Part shown: positions 26,201-38,031 of the stretch, piece by piece | Position numbering within the stretch: the first letter of the stretch is position 1 | How the letters are laid out: each line of letters opens with the position of its first letter | Notes under the pieces: generated by a model | The model's database searches: none | Told to the model about the DNA's origin: nothing | The model's input: only the letters and a program-made list of their open reading frames with translations | Made by a program: the position numbers and the translations under genes | Origin: Schistosoma haematobium | Taxonomy: Eukaryota; Platyhelminthes; Trematoda; Strigeidida; Schistosomatidae | Assembly: GCF_000699445.3 (NCBI RefSeq) | Contig: NC_067198.1 | Location: 26,423,536 to 26,487,535 of the forward strand | Length of the DNA: 64,000 nt | Reading direction: 5' to 3'

Positions 26201-29200
26201 CCCAGAGAAGTCCACGTCGTGCATTATTTGCCGATTCTGGGACTGGTTGGAAGAAGCGGAGAGGTGGTTATTGTATGACATGGTGTCGTGGTATGCAAGA
26301 AAGCTGCAAAGGGTTGGCTTGTGTAGGTCTTTCTAGACTCCTTGGTTGGAGTCCTAGAGATGGTGCAACAGTGGCTAGAGACGTTATCAGATATGGCTCA
26401 GAATAGAAGCCAGTGGCGATCCTGATGTAACCTTTTACATTTCTCATAAAAAGTGGTTGTATCTTAACTGAAAGATTTCTTCTGGTTGTACCTTTCCGTT
26501 TCCCTTATTATTATTATTATTATTGTTATTATTAATATTACACTACCTTACAATAATCTATGGTCGTTATTGTTCTTTTTTTATACATTCTTTTTCTCTC
26601 TCCATTCTCATTGTTTTGTGTGGTGAATATGTATCTGGTGCCCCCTTGTACCAATATTTATGTGTTCAAATAAACAAATAAATAAATAATAAAGAGAGAG
26701 AGCATATGGTCGATACAGCCACGACTAGGTCTAAAGCCAGCCTGATTTTCTCGTGTTAGTTAGGCGACCGACAATTATTGAGGCTAGTATTTTGGATACT
26801 ATGTTAGTCAAACTAATCCCTCTATGGTTGTCACAGGATGATTTTGACCCCTTATATATTGGGGCAGTCAGTGATTGTAACCAGTCAAATGGGATTACGT
26901 CCAACTCCCAGATTTTAGCTAAAATATTAGCCAACCTAGTCGCTAAAACTGGACCACCATACTTAAAGACCTCTGGAGCCAATCCATCTGAACCAGCTGC
27001 TCTTCCTCGTTTCAGATTAACTATAGCTTTTTGAACTTCTGCTAGAGTTGGGGGACCTACTTCAATGTTCCATTCAGGCTATCTGGGAATGACAGGTAGT
27101 TGTAGAGTGACTGAAGTCCAGCTGAACCGCTCCTTAAAGTGTCCCGCCCATCGTTCTTAACGTCTGGACTGAGAGCAGATAAGTGTCATCTTTTTCCGAG
27201 ATAGTCTCACATTTGACTTCTTAATTCCAGTTTCTTTTATTAGTCTGTAGAGCTGTCTAGTGTTACCTACAGCCGCTGCCTTTTCCATCTCTTTTGCTTT
27301 CGTTGCCTGCCACTGCTCACAATCGTTCCTTAGACTTTTGCTTAACCTAGATCTAATTTGCTTTCGCTCTTCATCATGTTCAGAGCCTGATGGGATGAGT
27401 TTACGACAGCCCACTAGCGCAATAGACTTAGAAGAAATCCGTTGGTTTTTTGTGACCCTTTGGTTTAAATCATTAATAGATGTCACTGCTGTCTCCACAG
27501 CTGTTTGTATATCTTTCCAAGTAACATCTGTGTCAGACTCGTTTCCAGAGCTACCTAAGTGTGACATTAGTTGTTCCTGGAATCTACTTTCGGCTTTCTC
27601 GTCACTCAATTCAATGCTAATGGGTCTTCTTAGTGTGGCTTTTCTGCGTCCAGTTAAGCGCATGCAGATGCGTGCCCGTATTAGAGCATGGTTGGAGTTC
27701 AAGCAAGTATTCCAGAACGAGTGATAATCTTCTACCGACCCTCTCCAACGATGACTGATGGCAATATGGTCTATTTAAGTTCATCGTTGCTTTGGTGCAG
27801 GGGATCGCCATGTTAGACGATGTCTCTTCTTATGCTTAAAATTAGTGTTTGCTAAAAATAAACGATTGTCTAAGCACAGTTACAACAGACGATCACCATT
27901 ATCTGTTCGCTGAACTGGGATACTAAAATACCCACCTAAATGTCTTTCTGTTTGGTATAGCTCGGAATAGGCAATTCAGCAAAACGTTATTGAGTTTCAA
28001 TCAGTGATTTTCATAAAAAATAACTTTTAGTATCACTAGATCACGAATTTAAAATCAGCAAAGTTACTTCAATTTATCTAATCTAGTGGTAGGAATGTAA
28101 GTCGTTAGTGTGTAATCACACCTCAAAAAAAAAATTTATTAAGTTATTGATTAAATATGAGTCATAGAAGAAGCAGGAGTGATAAGCTAGTCGAAAAGAA
28201 ATAACTTAGAACAAAAAAAATTCCATCAGTCCATACTACTACATCGAATAGCAAAGAAATGGAAAGTCATAAAAAGGGAAGGACTAGTATAAATAAGAAT
28301 GTACTTAAGAAATAGTGACAATATAGGTAAAGAATAATAACTGTAAATTGAGTTGTCATTAAATTGGTTTGAATGGTTTTACTTTCATTAAAAGTCAAAC
28401 GTTTTTATCTTAGTTCTGTTTAATAATACTCCTTACTTTCATATTCATATGTAAATGTTGCGCTTTTTGTAGCTGAAAAAAGAAGTCATCAACAAAAGTG
28501 AATTCTGTTTGTTCAGTAACTCATGGTTTCCTTGTTCTGATGAAAATGAATTAGTGAACATGCGAGAAATATGAGAAGTACAATGTCAAATATTCTTCTT
28601 GAAAAAACTTAATTTACCGTCTTTATTGTAACCCGTGATGAGTTATGAATAATTCAGTTACCTCAATCACTGATTTCTAAAGTACTGAGAGCCAGAACCA
28701 CGAAGCCCACGTGGATCAGACTAACTGACAGACTTTGAAATCAAGTGTTTAAGATTCGGGAACATATGGCATATTCACGAACCTACTAGCTCAGTGGCGT
28801 GAAAATAATTAAAAATGATAGATACTTACGCATTAGTAATCCAACCATCAGGCCAAAGTTGAATTAAAGTTGGAAAAAGGCGTCTCAGATAGTCTTCAGC
28901 AGAACCTTTGATGTTCAACAATTTATAACTTTCAAGTCGGCAAAGGATGATTTTATCGAAAAGTTGCCTATGGTTAAAAAGAAACGAACAGATTGTTCCA
29001 CGTTTAAAACTATTAGATACCTTCTTATTATACCTGGGAAATAACGAGTCTAGATATCAGTATCTTCGTTCACTGGCTGCGAATTACTGTAAGTATGAAA
29101 TTACTACACAAATATAACCAAAAGATAAAAATACATCTATAAGAAAATTGATGAAAGACAACCTTAGTTCATTTATAACTAAGGTTTGGAATTTTCAGAT

Positions 29201-32200
29201 AGTGCGCCGTTACAATATTTTACTCAATTAAGAGCGATATCATTTTAAATCGGAATTAAAGGGAACCGTTATACCAACCAGAGAATGGCTGTGGGTTAAT
29301 CACCATGAATAGTTCCGAAATCTTAAGAATGACATAATCATATTGGAAAACACTTATACGGCAAGCATCATTAAAATTTTTCGAAGACTCGGGTGAATGA
29401 ATACTTCACAACAAACATAAAAGTTCCATGCGAATTGCCATCTGTCTGATATTTTCTCCAATATTAAGACTAGTTAGTGTTCATAAGACCCGAACTCTAC
29501 CTAATTTGTAAACTTTATGTAGGTAACAGAGATCAGTCGATTATAAGTTTTACAACTCAATTTTACGTTAATAGCGAAGTATTATTCAAAATTGGTGGAA
29601 CAGATATGACGGTAAATAATTTACCTGCATTCAGAATTCCATCGGTAGATTTTCTTAGGAGGTCCGGGTTTTGGAGGGCGTTTCGATAAGCTTCCGTCGC
29701 TTGAGCCATTAACACCTTGATTATCGTTTAAATCTGAACCGCTTTGCAAATTTCTGAAACCGAAAAAAAAACAATTCAGGGGATTGTCGCTGAAGATATT
29801 TGTACTTGGTAGAGGGTACCAAAAATGATCGAAGAAAACCCGTGGCTAACAACCACATAGATTACAAATAGAGAAAAACCCGTTTACTGTATGCTAATTA
29901 GTCCCTAATCACAACTGTGCAACGTTAACATCCCAACCGGATAGCTACAAAGAACCTAAACAGCTATTCAGTATAACTTGGCTCTTGATTCAATAACCGC
30001 GAATTTAGAAAAACTACTATTAAACCTCAAACCTACTACATACATAGATTGTAAAACTAAATCCTGCAGTATAAGCCATGTGAATCCAGTGTCAGAAATT
30101 TTTGACAATATTACATCGTTTTTCAACTGGGTTATAACCGGCTCTTTCACAAGCATCTCGAAAATATCAAAGCAATGGTAAACTCTTGACCTAGACTCCC
30201 AACAATTAAGTGGAAAAAGCCTGTAGTGCGTGCTACTTATATTGATATAAGTAGTATATGACGCGAGTCAGGAATGTAATGTCTGGCAGCGGAAGATGTG
30301 GGAAGATCAAAAAAGCAAGAGTGGGAATAGAATGTTATTTGTATGAAAATGTAAGAACAATGAAGTCTGAGGCATTTTGAGACAATTGGTGGACATTTTG
30401 CAAATTAACGATTTAATATATAGTTCTCAGATTTTATTGAGATGCTCTGTAATTTTGTGTCAAATACATTCGATTGTCCCCACCCGTATTCTGTTCACTA
30501 CAAGCCTAGTCCATGGCTGCAAAGAATTTAAAAGAAAAATAGCATACCCTACGTACAGATCCCCTTTCTTAGTAATTTATAATTACATTTGAATAATTAT
30601 AACTTAAGATGAATTTTACACTAAACAAATACCAATACCGAGCAAATGGTTACCAGAATACAGCAGAATAACAAACTGAAATGGTTAATAACTGAATGTC
30701 AAAATATAACCGAATCTTAAAATGAGTAATTATTACCTTCAATTATTCAATAATTCTAATTGCGGTAGCTATTTAATACCCATAAACTGAAAACCAGTTA
30801 GTAAATATTTATGTGCCAACCTTTGAATAGTACTATTGGTGAGGATTAAAAAGTAACACCAGGATGTCCGAACCAAAACTTATAAGACGCAAAAACCCAC
30901 CATGCAGTTAAAATTGAAGTGTTTAGAACAACAGTTCAGTTGAAAAATATTACAACTTATTGATTAACTTACTCCGTTTGCCAAGCTTTGATACGTTCCA
31001 AGTGAACCTTTTTATCTCTTGTATAACTTTCAATAATTGGAGGCATAGACGATGAAATAGCTTAAGTCAGGAAATAAGAACAAAACCAGAAAATAAGTCC
31101 TTTTGAAGACTCTAGCTAAAAGATTTAGTTATTTCATAGACCCCACATATAAAACTTATATTTACACTGAGAACGTATGTACAAGGTTGACTAGATACGC
31201 ATGAAGTGACAATACTGAACTAGCAAAGTGGTAACACGGCTTCTTATAGCAAGGTGGGGAAAAACAGATAGTGAAGGTTGGGTGAAAATTAAATAGTAAT
31301 ATCCGTAAGTTATAAAAGATTGAACATAACTCTGCCCTACAATGAGATCAGTCTTCAGTTGCACTGCCTACCGAACACAACTAGTAACTTTTGTTAGTGA
31401 AGGTGTATTCAAAGAACCCAGATTTTGAGTACCAACATGATGTGTGTTTTAACCCGGTTATATGATTTTTTTTCTAAAAATTCATTGCAAGGTGGATAAA
31501 GTAAGGTTTGAAATAAAAGGTACAACAGATCTGTCATTTCATTTACAGTAAACTTTTCAGTACGCTTAGCTACCTAGTAACAATGATCACATACCTTCAC
31601 CAAGAGCATCCAATAGCGGGTTCATTCTCTGTTCTTGTTTATCTTCTTTCAATCTTTTAAGTCTACGCATTACGGCTTTGTGTTTCAATTGTAAGTGACT
31701 TTCTAAGTAGCTGAATACATCTGACCTCACAGACTGATTTATCATCAATTCTTTCAACTTTATATCCAATCTAAATATTATGAACAAAATAGTTTTAGAA
31801 ATAATTAGTCGAAACAACAAACCAATCAGTCGAAAGTAAACAATCCATCAATATGAACATTTATTTATTGAAATAGATCTGTAAACTGAGTTACTCATTG
31901 AAAACATGTTCCAAGAAGATAGCAAATTTTTAATATAATTCATTGACACTTATGAAGATTGTGACCAAAACTATGATGGAATGTGTTGTTCGTGACATGA
32001 CGAAAAGCGAATATTCGGAGCTTTGATCGGGTTGGTGGATATAGAGGACCCACCTAGGGGACTTGGAAGACTCTGATTACAAACCAGTGGTGCATATGGG
32101 CTCCAGAATCCTGAGGAAACAAATGGTGTATAAACCCATTGTTGGTCAACAGCCACCATGGGACTGTATCTTCTAATGTTGTTCCACCGCCTTGTGGATT

Positions 32201-35200
32201 AGACCCTTAGGTCGAAGGCTCAGGGAGTGACCTCCTAAGAAAACCACCTGCTTCGGTCTGAGCGCCCGGGTAATATCCCAGCCCTCACATAAACCGGATG
32301 ATTTATGTAACACATGTGTATTCGGTGCCTTCTCATACTAATTTTTATGTTTAAATAAGCAAAGCGCTGGATTACGAGAATTCTTTTACAAATTAAAGTA
32401 CTTTTGAAAGATTTGGTGTCAAAACTCATTAACGTTACGAATAACATACTTGTGTACAAAACTCCTGAGACATTTCTCGCTAACATGAATAGTCGAGTAT
32501 AGTTACTATTACAATTCATTTGTTTAGAAGTATAAATAATAACTGATTTGAGTTATAGTTATAAGCGTGAAAACTAGTTCCGGTTCATAACAATCAAAAA
32601 TAATGTGCGCATTAAATTGAAATCGTTTCGTTTCCTTTTATGATAAGTTTGGAGCTCCGTGAATTGAGAGAAATAGTTTCAATATCATGTATAATAAGGA
32701 GGCTTACTGGTTGAAGCATTCGTGTCAGGCGTTAGGTTGAAGGTTATAGAAACCCACTTTAATTACTTCGGTTTGAGCACCTAGGTGATATTACTAGTAC
32801 TCATACAAAGTGTGTGGCTCAGAACTGGGTACACGAACTTGCCCCTGGTTACTGAGTTAAACAAGATTTTTTAAAAGTATAGATGCTCTCGTCCAGGTTG
32901 TTTCATATTAGTTGAACAAATACAAAACCTAGTTGGAACTTCACAATAAGAAATGGCTATCCAGATCTTGTTCCTATCCACCTCCGATTAACAGCTATCA
33001 AACTGTCACATTACTGAGGCTTTTATTTTACAGGACAGAACGAGTAGTCGGAAATCATGAAGAAATAATATTTTCCAGCGTATTGATGTTATATCCCGAG
33101 AAAATAACCATCAAACTTATTTGAGTTGATTATGAAGCTAGTTCACCAAATACATGACTACATACTATGCTTCAAGTTGCACTGTTAAGGACAGTGATAT
33201 TATCCGAAAGCCAAAATAGAAGTGGGTGAAGAAAAACTCAGAAATATAGTCTACTAGTTGGAACCTGAGTAAATTCACTACTAGGTTAAAGCTCTCAAAA
33301 ACAAATGAAGTTTGTGGTAATGCTATGAAGTTTAAAAATAACTGAATAGCCTAGAAAATGAGTGAATTAGCTGTATAACATATTTTTAAGCATCTCTACA
33401 TAATATCAATAGGGACTGTAATTTGTATAACGACAACACAAACTAACAGCCGGTGAAAACTACTTTGAAATAATTGTTTAACGATTAAATCATACAAACT
33501 GGAGTACAATTTACTTGTTTATTCACACAACTTATCTGACCGAACCACGCTACAAATAAATAATGGGGAAACAGAATCCAGAGTTTACCACACTAGTGTT
33601 CACTTTCCTACCAAAACAGATAATGATAAGTCAACTAACTAACGTTAAGACTAACTATTACAATCCAAAAACTTACTTTAGTAGTTCTGTATCAAATGGT
33701 TTTCCTAGTGTACGACGTTGATTTGTTCCATGTTTATTGAGCTGGAATTAAGTTACTCATAAATTGAATAAGAAACAGCAAATGTCAAAAAAGGCAATTG
33801 ATTCAAACACATGAGTTATCAACTAAAATGTGTAAACTCTTAATGAAAAATATCAACCACATCAACAAGGCACTCAGTAAGCATGCATATGACCTGACTA
33901 TTCTCTTGGTACGACTATTCGGGGGAATTTTAGTAAACAAAACTTTCAAACAAACAAAATTTTACAAATCATAAACCTGTCACAAAACCCTCATTCGTAC
34001 ATTCCCAGTCTACAACCAACAGTAACCCAAACTTTACAACCAGTTGTTATCAGTGTAGGACCTGATACGAGTGTGCATCACACTGCATATTAACAACGTA
34101 GAAGAAAATCAACAGGATTAGCAGCAACAAGGAGGAAGTAAAGTGCAGTTAAATGAGAAACCTATTACGATACATGGATGAAACACTAAAATGACGATCT
34201 AATCAGTCAGTCAGTCATATGCAACGTAGAACTAGGCACATGTGTGTATCGGTTCAAGTTGCCATACTCCATCAGGACAGCTAAATGAAAAAATCAAGGC
34301 AGATTCCAGAGTAAAAGTAGTAACATTACTAGTGGTAGTCAACGAGAATGAATTTAATTGCGCTATGACCAATTTTGAGAAAAGACAAAGAGTGAATGTA
34401 CCTGCGTTAGTGAGGACAATTCTAAGTCACGTCAACCAAGATCTTTAACTAGTAATTACGATAATTGCACTGACCTCAGCTAGGTAGTTCAGATCTACTA
34501 AAAGGGTCCAGAACAGCAGTCAATAACTTTGTGTACTGATCTCACGTCTTGGTTTTCTCGTCCCTAGCTTTCTTCCAATTTATTCCTACTAAAGTCAATA
34601 TTGTAGTTTGTGATAGGGAGTGGCTGGGTGTATGAAATACATGTTCTAGACATCTCAGTCAATTCATTAACCAATTTGCCATATATACCTAGTGCTCTAA
34701 GTTCAACCTATGCATTACTCACCTGGTAGTCTACCGCGTACAAGCAGTAGTTTGAACAAATGTTCGTAGACCATATATGTCATCCACTTTTGTAGGTCCT
34801 GATTCATAACCCTCAGTCGATCATAATCAACAAAGTCTTGCACGAATACGTCCCCACTCTCGGCCGTACCACGGCATTTGGGGGCCATAAAATAAATAAT
34901 AATAAATTCTAACAGAACCGACTGCTTTCTAGCATGCAATACAGCGAATTCCACATCATACATTACTTCCCGATCGACTGGTTAGAAAGAGCAGAGATGG
35001 TCAGTGTATGATATGCAAGCTGTGCGGGACTGAGATCTTTTGGTCCTTGAAGACCCTCTGGTTGGAGTTCGAAAGATAGTACAACACTGATTCGAGACAC
35101 TATCCAACATAGCTTACGATAGGAGCCAGTTGCGGCCTTGCTGCAACTTCATATAAGTGAGAGGAACTTTTTTAGCTGAATCTTTTCTGATTGTGTTTTT

Positions 35201-36769
35201 CCTGACTGGATTGCTTTCCCAACTATGCTGTTTTACTTTCATTCACTTGGTTTTACTCGTTTTTTGTTGGACATTTTAACGCGACCAATAAACTAATTGC
35301 TGACTGATACTTTGGAAAGAAAATATTCGTTGAAAATCTAATTCAATCGTTTAAAATCATTATCTATGCTGATCCCATAGTGATTAAAATACTCGAAAGT
35401 CAAAAAACCTTACGAGTGATACCACTCATTCCTTAAGAGGTATGCTTTACTTGATGAATGCTTCTTATCTCCCTTACTCAAATGGCTTGCACTAACATTC
35501 TATCTTCAAATAGTTTTTATAAATCTACGTTCCAAGTAACGCAAATGAATAATTAACTTACCTCTGTTAAGTTGTTAAGGCATGCTACTATGTCTGGTGG
35601 TAAATTCTCAGGAAGAACTTTTGGTTTTCCCATGTCACATGACGACTTTGCAGTGACGACAGAAGAGTCATTTCTATCATTTGGGTCCTTACAGCTCTCA
35701 ATGCCTTTTGCGTTACTATCTTGTTCAGATGCTGTCGATGTGTACAAAACTTCATCAAATAGGGAGTCTAAATTGCGCATTTGGGTTCGGGGTTCCGATA
35801 GAAACAACTTAGGCTTAAAAGCATTAGGAGTTGACAAGCGTTTGACGGCTTTATCCAGAAGCTCTCTAAGAAAATGTTATGAAATTTATGGCACTGACTT
35901 GGATTTATTTTTTTTCCTCATAACGTTTTGAGATGAATTAGTATTTGTCTATCGGATAATGGAATCAGTTTCATTTACACAAACCAATATCCTTGCACTC
36001 CAAGGGGCCTCGATTTTCGCACTCTGATCTTCAAGTCCTTCAACAGTTCCTTGATGTACAAAATATCCTCCAAACTTAGTAGAAATGTTCGGGGCCACAA
36101 ATACATCAATCTGCATATTACAATAGAAAATGTGAAGGGACCCTACAGCTTCGGAATCATCGATAAATGAATCTTGTGTATCGTATCCATCTCCTGGGTC
36201 CAAGAAATCATCTATACGAACTCGCTTGTGCTTTCCACTATTCTTCATAGTAACCATAGTCCCCTGAAATTAAGTTACACTAACGACATGTTACTTACAT
36301 ATTTCCTCTCGAGTGCCTTAGCTAGGTCAGAAAGCTTTTTTTCTTCTGCAGCTTCATTGGATGTGAAAGGGTTATCCCCATTTTTTTGATTATTATTTGA
36401 TTCCTGATATATTCAAAATAAAAACGTGTTATTTTACTAAAAACAGAGTCTGTAGCTAACGTCAGCACAACAGTACGACGCCCACGCTCAAGGTCGAGCC
36501 CTGGCCAATAAGAATAGGCTGGGCAATAAGTACACCGTAATAACAGCATATATCTTAGTTGGTCGAGAAAATACAAGAAGTAAAATAAAACCGACAAATA
36601 TAAAGATAGTAGAAACAGTCAAACAGAACAACAAAATGATAATAAACATGTTACGTGATAGTACCAGGTGTTGTTGAAACAGCTCGAGATAAGAGCATTC
36701 ATGGCAGCCCTCGTCATCAGGTAATGATATCTCAAAAACAACCGTTCTTTCGTTTGCTTCGCTATGCAT
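19400..36769 (-). CDS. UBN1: Ubinuclein (HIRA complex subunit, HPC2 family), 13 exons
   Basis: Subunit of the HIRA histone chaperone that deposits H3.3 independently of replication; nuclear. The gene symbol denotes the family, as UBN1 and UBN2 cannot be told apart here. Exons, 5' to 3' on the minus strand: 36769-36665, 36403-36299, 36263-36147, 36110-35985, 35948-35899, 35865-35562, 33741-33677, 31770-31595, 31060-30973, 29753-29625, 28967-28830, 21555-20788, 19826-19400. Phases agree and give 865 residues. FEISLPDDEG (about 12-21) matches the N-terminal block. The HPC2-related domain holds GYDTQDSFIDDSEA, then STKFGGYFVHQGTVE after a 36-nt intron. The middle domain runs about 240-467 (DVFSYLESHL, SMPPIIESY, PKKIYRWN, LWPDGW). 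The C-terminal 400 residues are low-complexity Ser/Thr/Asn/Gln/Pro. Introns 2-5 are 33-36 nt; intron 11 is 7.3 kb and full of RTE sequence. Intron 1 uses a weak donor (GTACTA), the least certain junction. A small exon missed in intron 11 cannot be excluded. Confidence 0.9.
22638..22704. repeat. (TA)n microsatellite
   Basis: An uninterrupted TA run of about 66 bp directly abuts the 5' end of the RTE element, suggesting the element inserted next to, or expanded, a TA-rich target. Open frames across it are artefacts. Confidence 0.95.
23223..23276. repeat. (ATT)n microsatellite in RTE 5' region
   Basis: About 18 uninterrupted ATT units between the 5' repeat-like region and the pol frame of the RTE element. 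Confidence 0.95.
25056..25438 (+). mobile_element. Solo LTR inserted in the RTE RT domain
   Basis: 383 bp beginning TGTTGG and ending TTATCA, flanked by a 5-bp target duplication ACAAC (25051-25055 and 25439-25443). Removing it with one ACAAC rejoins the RTE frame in phase (RVRAYN then HLSPLFYS). It contains a TATA-like AATATAAAAACC, as expected of an LTR promoter in this orientation. No internal retrotransposon sequence remains, so it arose by LTR-LTR recombination. The family is unknown; the length is near that of schistosome gypsy LTRs. Confidence 0.88.
26694..27990 (-). mobile_element. Older RTE fragment (endonuclease end to RT), inverted
   Basis: On the minus strand: NRLFLANTNFKH near 27860, DHIAISHRWRGSVED split by a frameshift near 27760, NSNHALIRARICMRL at 27700, linker EKAAAVGNTRQLYRLIKETG near 27250, then RT start (WLQSLTAPIYKGS, CDNHRGISLTNIVSKILASII) around 26870-26780, ending AGFRPSRGCIDHML near 26700. 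It is cut exactly where the 3' tail of the + strand RTE ends, so that younger element probably inserted into it or the two were joined by deletion. Frameshifted and inactive. Lies in ubinuclein intron 11. Confidence 0.85.
31995..32360 (+). repeat. Dispersed RTE-derived repeat (copy R4), 5'-truncated
   Basis: Starts within the family at GACGAAAAGCGAAT and runs to GGTGCCTTCTCATACTAAT plus an AAAT tail. It lies in ubinuclein intron 7 (33676-31771), antisense to the gene. More diverged than R1/R2. The 5' truncation is as expected from target-primed reverse transcription. Confidence 0.8.
34200..34300 (-). mobile_element. RTE 3' tail fragment
   Basis: The reverse complement reads GGCAACTTGAACCGATAC, CCTAGTTCTACGTTG and TGACTGACTGACTGA, matching the 3' end of the RTE copy at 56740-56803. 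A severely 5'-truncated insertion in ubinuclein intron 6. Confidence 0.7.
34835..34886 (-). repeat. Fragment of the dispersed RTE-derived repeat (copy R5)
   Basis: The reverse complement carries the family start CCAAATGCCGTGGTACGGCC and about 25 more bases (GAGAGTGGGGACG). It adjoins an RTE 3' fragment in the other orientation (34955-35290). Confidence 0.7.
34955..35290 (+). mobile_element. Degenerate RTE 3' end
   Basis: Corresponds to the pol C-terminal block (GWKKRRGG.CMTWCRG, CKGLA, GATVARD equivalents) followed by the TTTTCTGATTGTG region of the 3' UTR, with many substitutions. Open frames over this stretch are not host exons: exons 6 and 7 of ubinuclein splice across it in phase. Confidence 0.65.
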
Positions 36770-37979
36770 ATTACCAAACACTAATCAGGGCTTTCTAGTC
36801 ATATAGCTACGAGTGACGTAAAAATGTTGACCAGAGGATTAGCCGTAACACTACACCGGCTGGTTATCAATTGAAGGACGTATGCAAACTATTGTTTGAC
36901 TAGTTAGCACTGAGCTGATGTTGCGCATCCATGACTATAGTCAATACGTAGTAAAACCGTGAAGAGTAAACTATACATAAAAAAATTGCAATATTTCTAG
37001 AAAATGGTGTAATTCTCGATATTCTTATGATTGTTCGGTAAAGTATCCATCAGCGTTACTGGTATTGAGGTGGGTAGTGCAACTGAAGAACTAATACTGT
37101 CGGACACAACAAAGTAACGCAAATCACATGATAGTTACAAGTTGATTTTATTTAGGCAGACGATAAATATCTTTAAATGCCAGATTATTTTGCTCATCTG
37201 ACCTTGGAAGAGTCACAACAGTTGCACGCATTGGTTTTACGTCGACCTTTGGTAAATGACAACCAGTTGGCAAACAGGCCGCTATACTTTTCCTGTTTAT
37301 TTTTAACTAGTAGAAATATTCATATTCTAATCATGAGCAGAACTACAATTACAATCTTATGAGATTTCCTCTGCCATATTTTCAGTACTGAAAACACGTG
37401 TTAGCAATGTATCGATCATCATGGTATATACAGGAGTATACTAATCAGGATATGAAAGATTCAAGAACTAAACAGTTTTTTGAAGTCTACAGCTGCAAGT
37501 AACATTTAATTTTCTCTCTCGTAATCAGATTAATCGAGTTAGGATGGGGCAACTCGATCTTAAATTCCATCTATTGTCAGAGACATAAAAGCTAAATATT
37601 GACAACTTTGAACTAAACCTCACTGTAGCAATGTGCGTTTTTCAATCACTCATCAAGGACCTGTGTTACCCCAGTATTTATTGAAGTGCGCAAAATTGTT
37701 CGCTACTCAGGGAAGACTCAACTAAAAATGTATCATACTCACATAAGAGGTCAGCCGCAGTGCATAAACTCAGAAGTGAAGTCTCTGACGGCGGAGCTAA
37801 GTAACATGGATCCTACTCTTCTAGAATCTACCATCCCTATCAAGACTAAAAACACAACCTGTGATAAATCATGAATGGTAGAGATCTCTGAAAATAAACA
37901 CAGTTGCCTTGCATATCAACATCCGAACATACTGTTCATTTTCGAAACTGTATGATTATACCCCTAGCAAAATCGCACA
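36770..37979. other. Intergenic, upstream of ubinuclein
   Basis: Should hold the ubinuclein promoter and 5' UTR. No core-promoter motif or coding region could be supported. Confidence 0.4.
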
Positions 37980-38031
37980 AAATCAATCAGTAATTATTGT
38001 TAATATTTATTAGAACAATTCATCTCTGTCC
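37980..38031 (+). repeat. Isolated 52-bp copy of the CR1 3' UTR
   Basis: Exact reverse complement of 41490-41541, which directly follows the CR1 pol stop. The neighbouring bases do not match, so this is a very short, separately inserted or recombined piece. Confidence 0.7.

Larger units (their letters stand above)
22705..26693 (+). mobile_element. RTE-clade (SR2-like) non-LTR retrotransposon, near full length, inactive
   Basis: The 5' region 22705-23160 is the same sequence as the dispersed repeat. After an (ATT)n run the pol frame starts about 23405. The endonuclease domain (FKLAAFNVRTLMQVGKQ, CLSETHIRYS, VVLAGDLNAQVGRLG) covers 23450-24250. The RT fingers begin near 24490 (EELQLLKSYKSPGLDDLPP, out of frame). 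Motifs include EEQTGFRSGRGCIDH and FFDIRAAFDSLD at 24800-24945, a solo LTR at 25056-25438, SGVRQGCPI at 25471, and the YADD box near 25610. A C-terminal block (WLGHVLRISSQRSPRRAL) is at 26170-26230. (TTA)n and the tail TGGTGCCCCCTTGTACCAAT end it near 26693. Several frameshifts and stops make it dead. It lies antisense in ubinuclein intron 11. An inverted, almost identical partial copy is at 62110-64000. Confidence 0.92.

Noticed and set aside
25456..26406. Two long open frames that could be taken for host genes
   Set aside because: They encode RTE reverse transcriptase (GVRQGCP, YADD) and its C-terminal block, broken by a stop at 25953.
34715..34963. Possible ubinuclein exon with a good donor at 34727
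   Set aside because: It overlaps a fragment of the dispersed repeat, shows no ubinuclein similarity, and exons ending at 35562 and starting at 33741 join in phase and align to the family without it.
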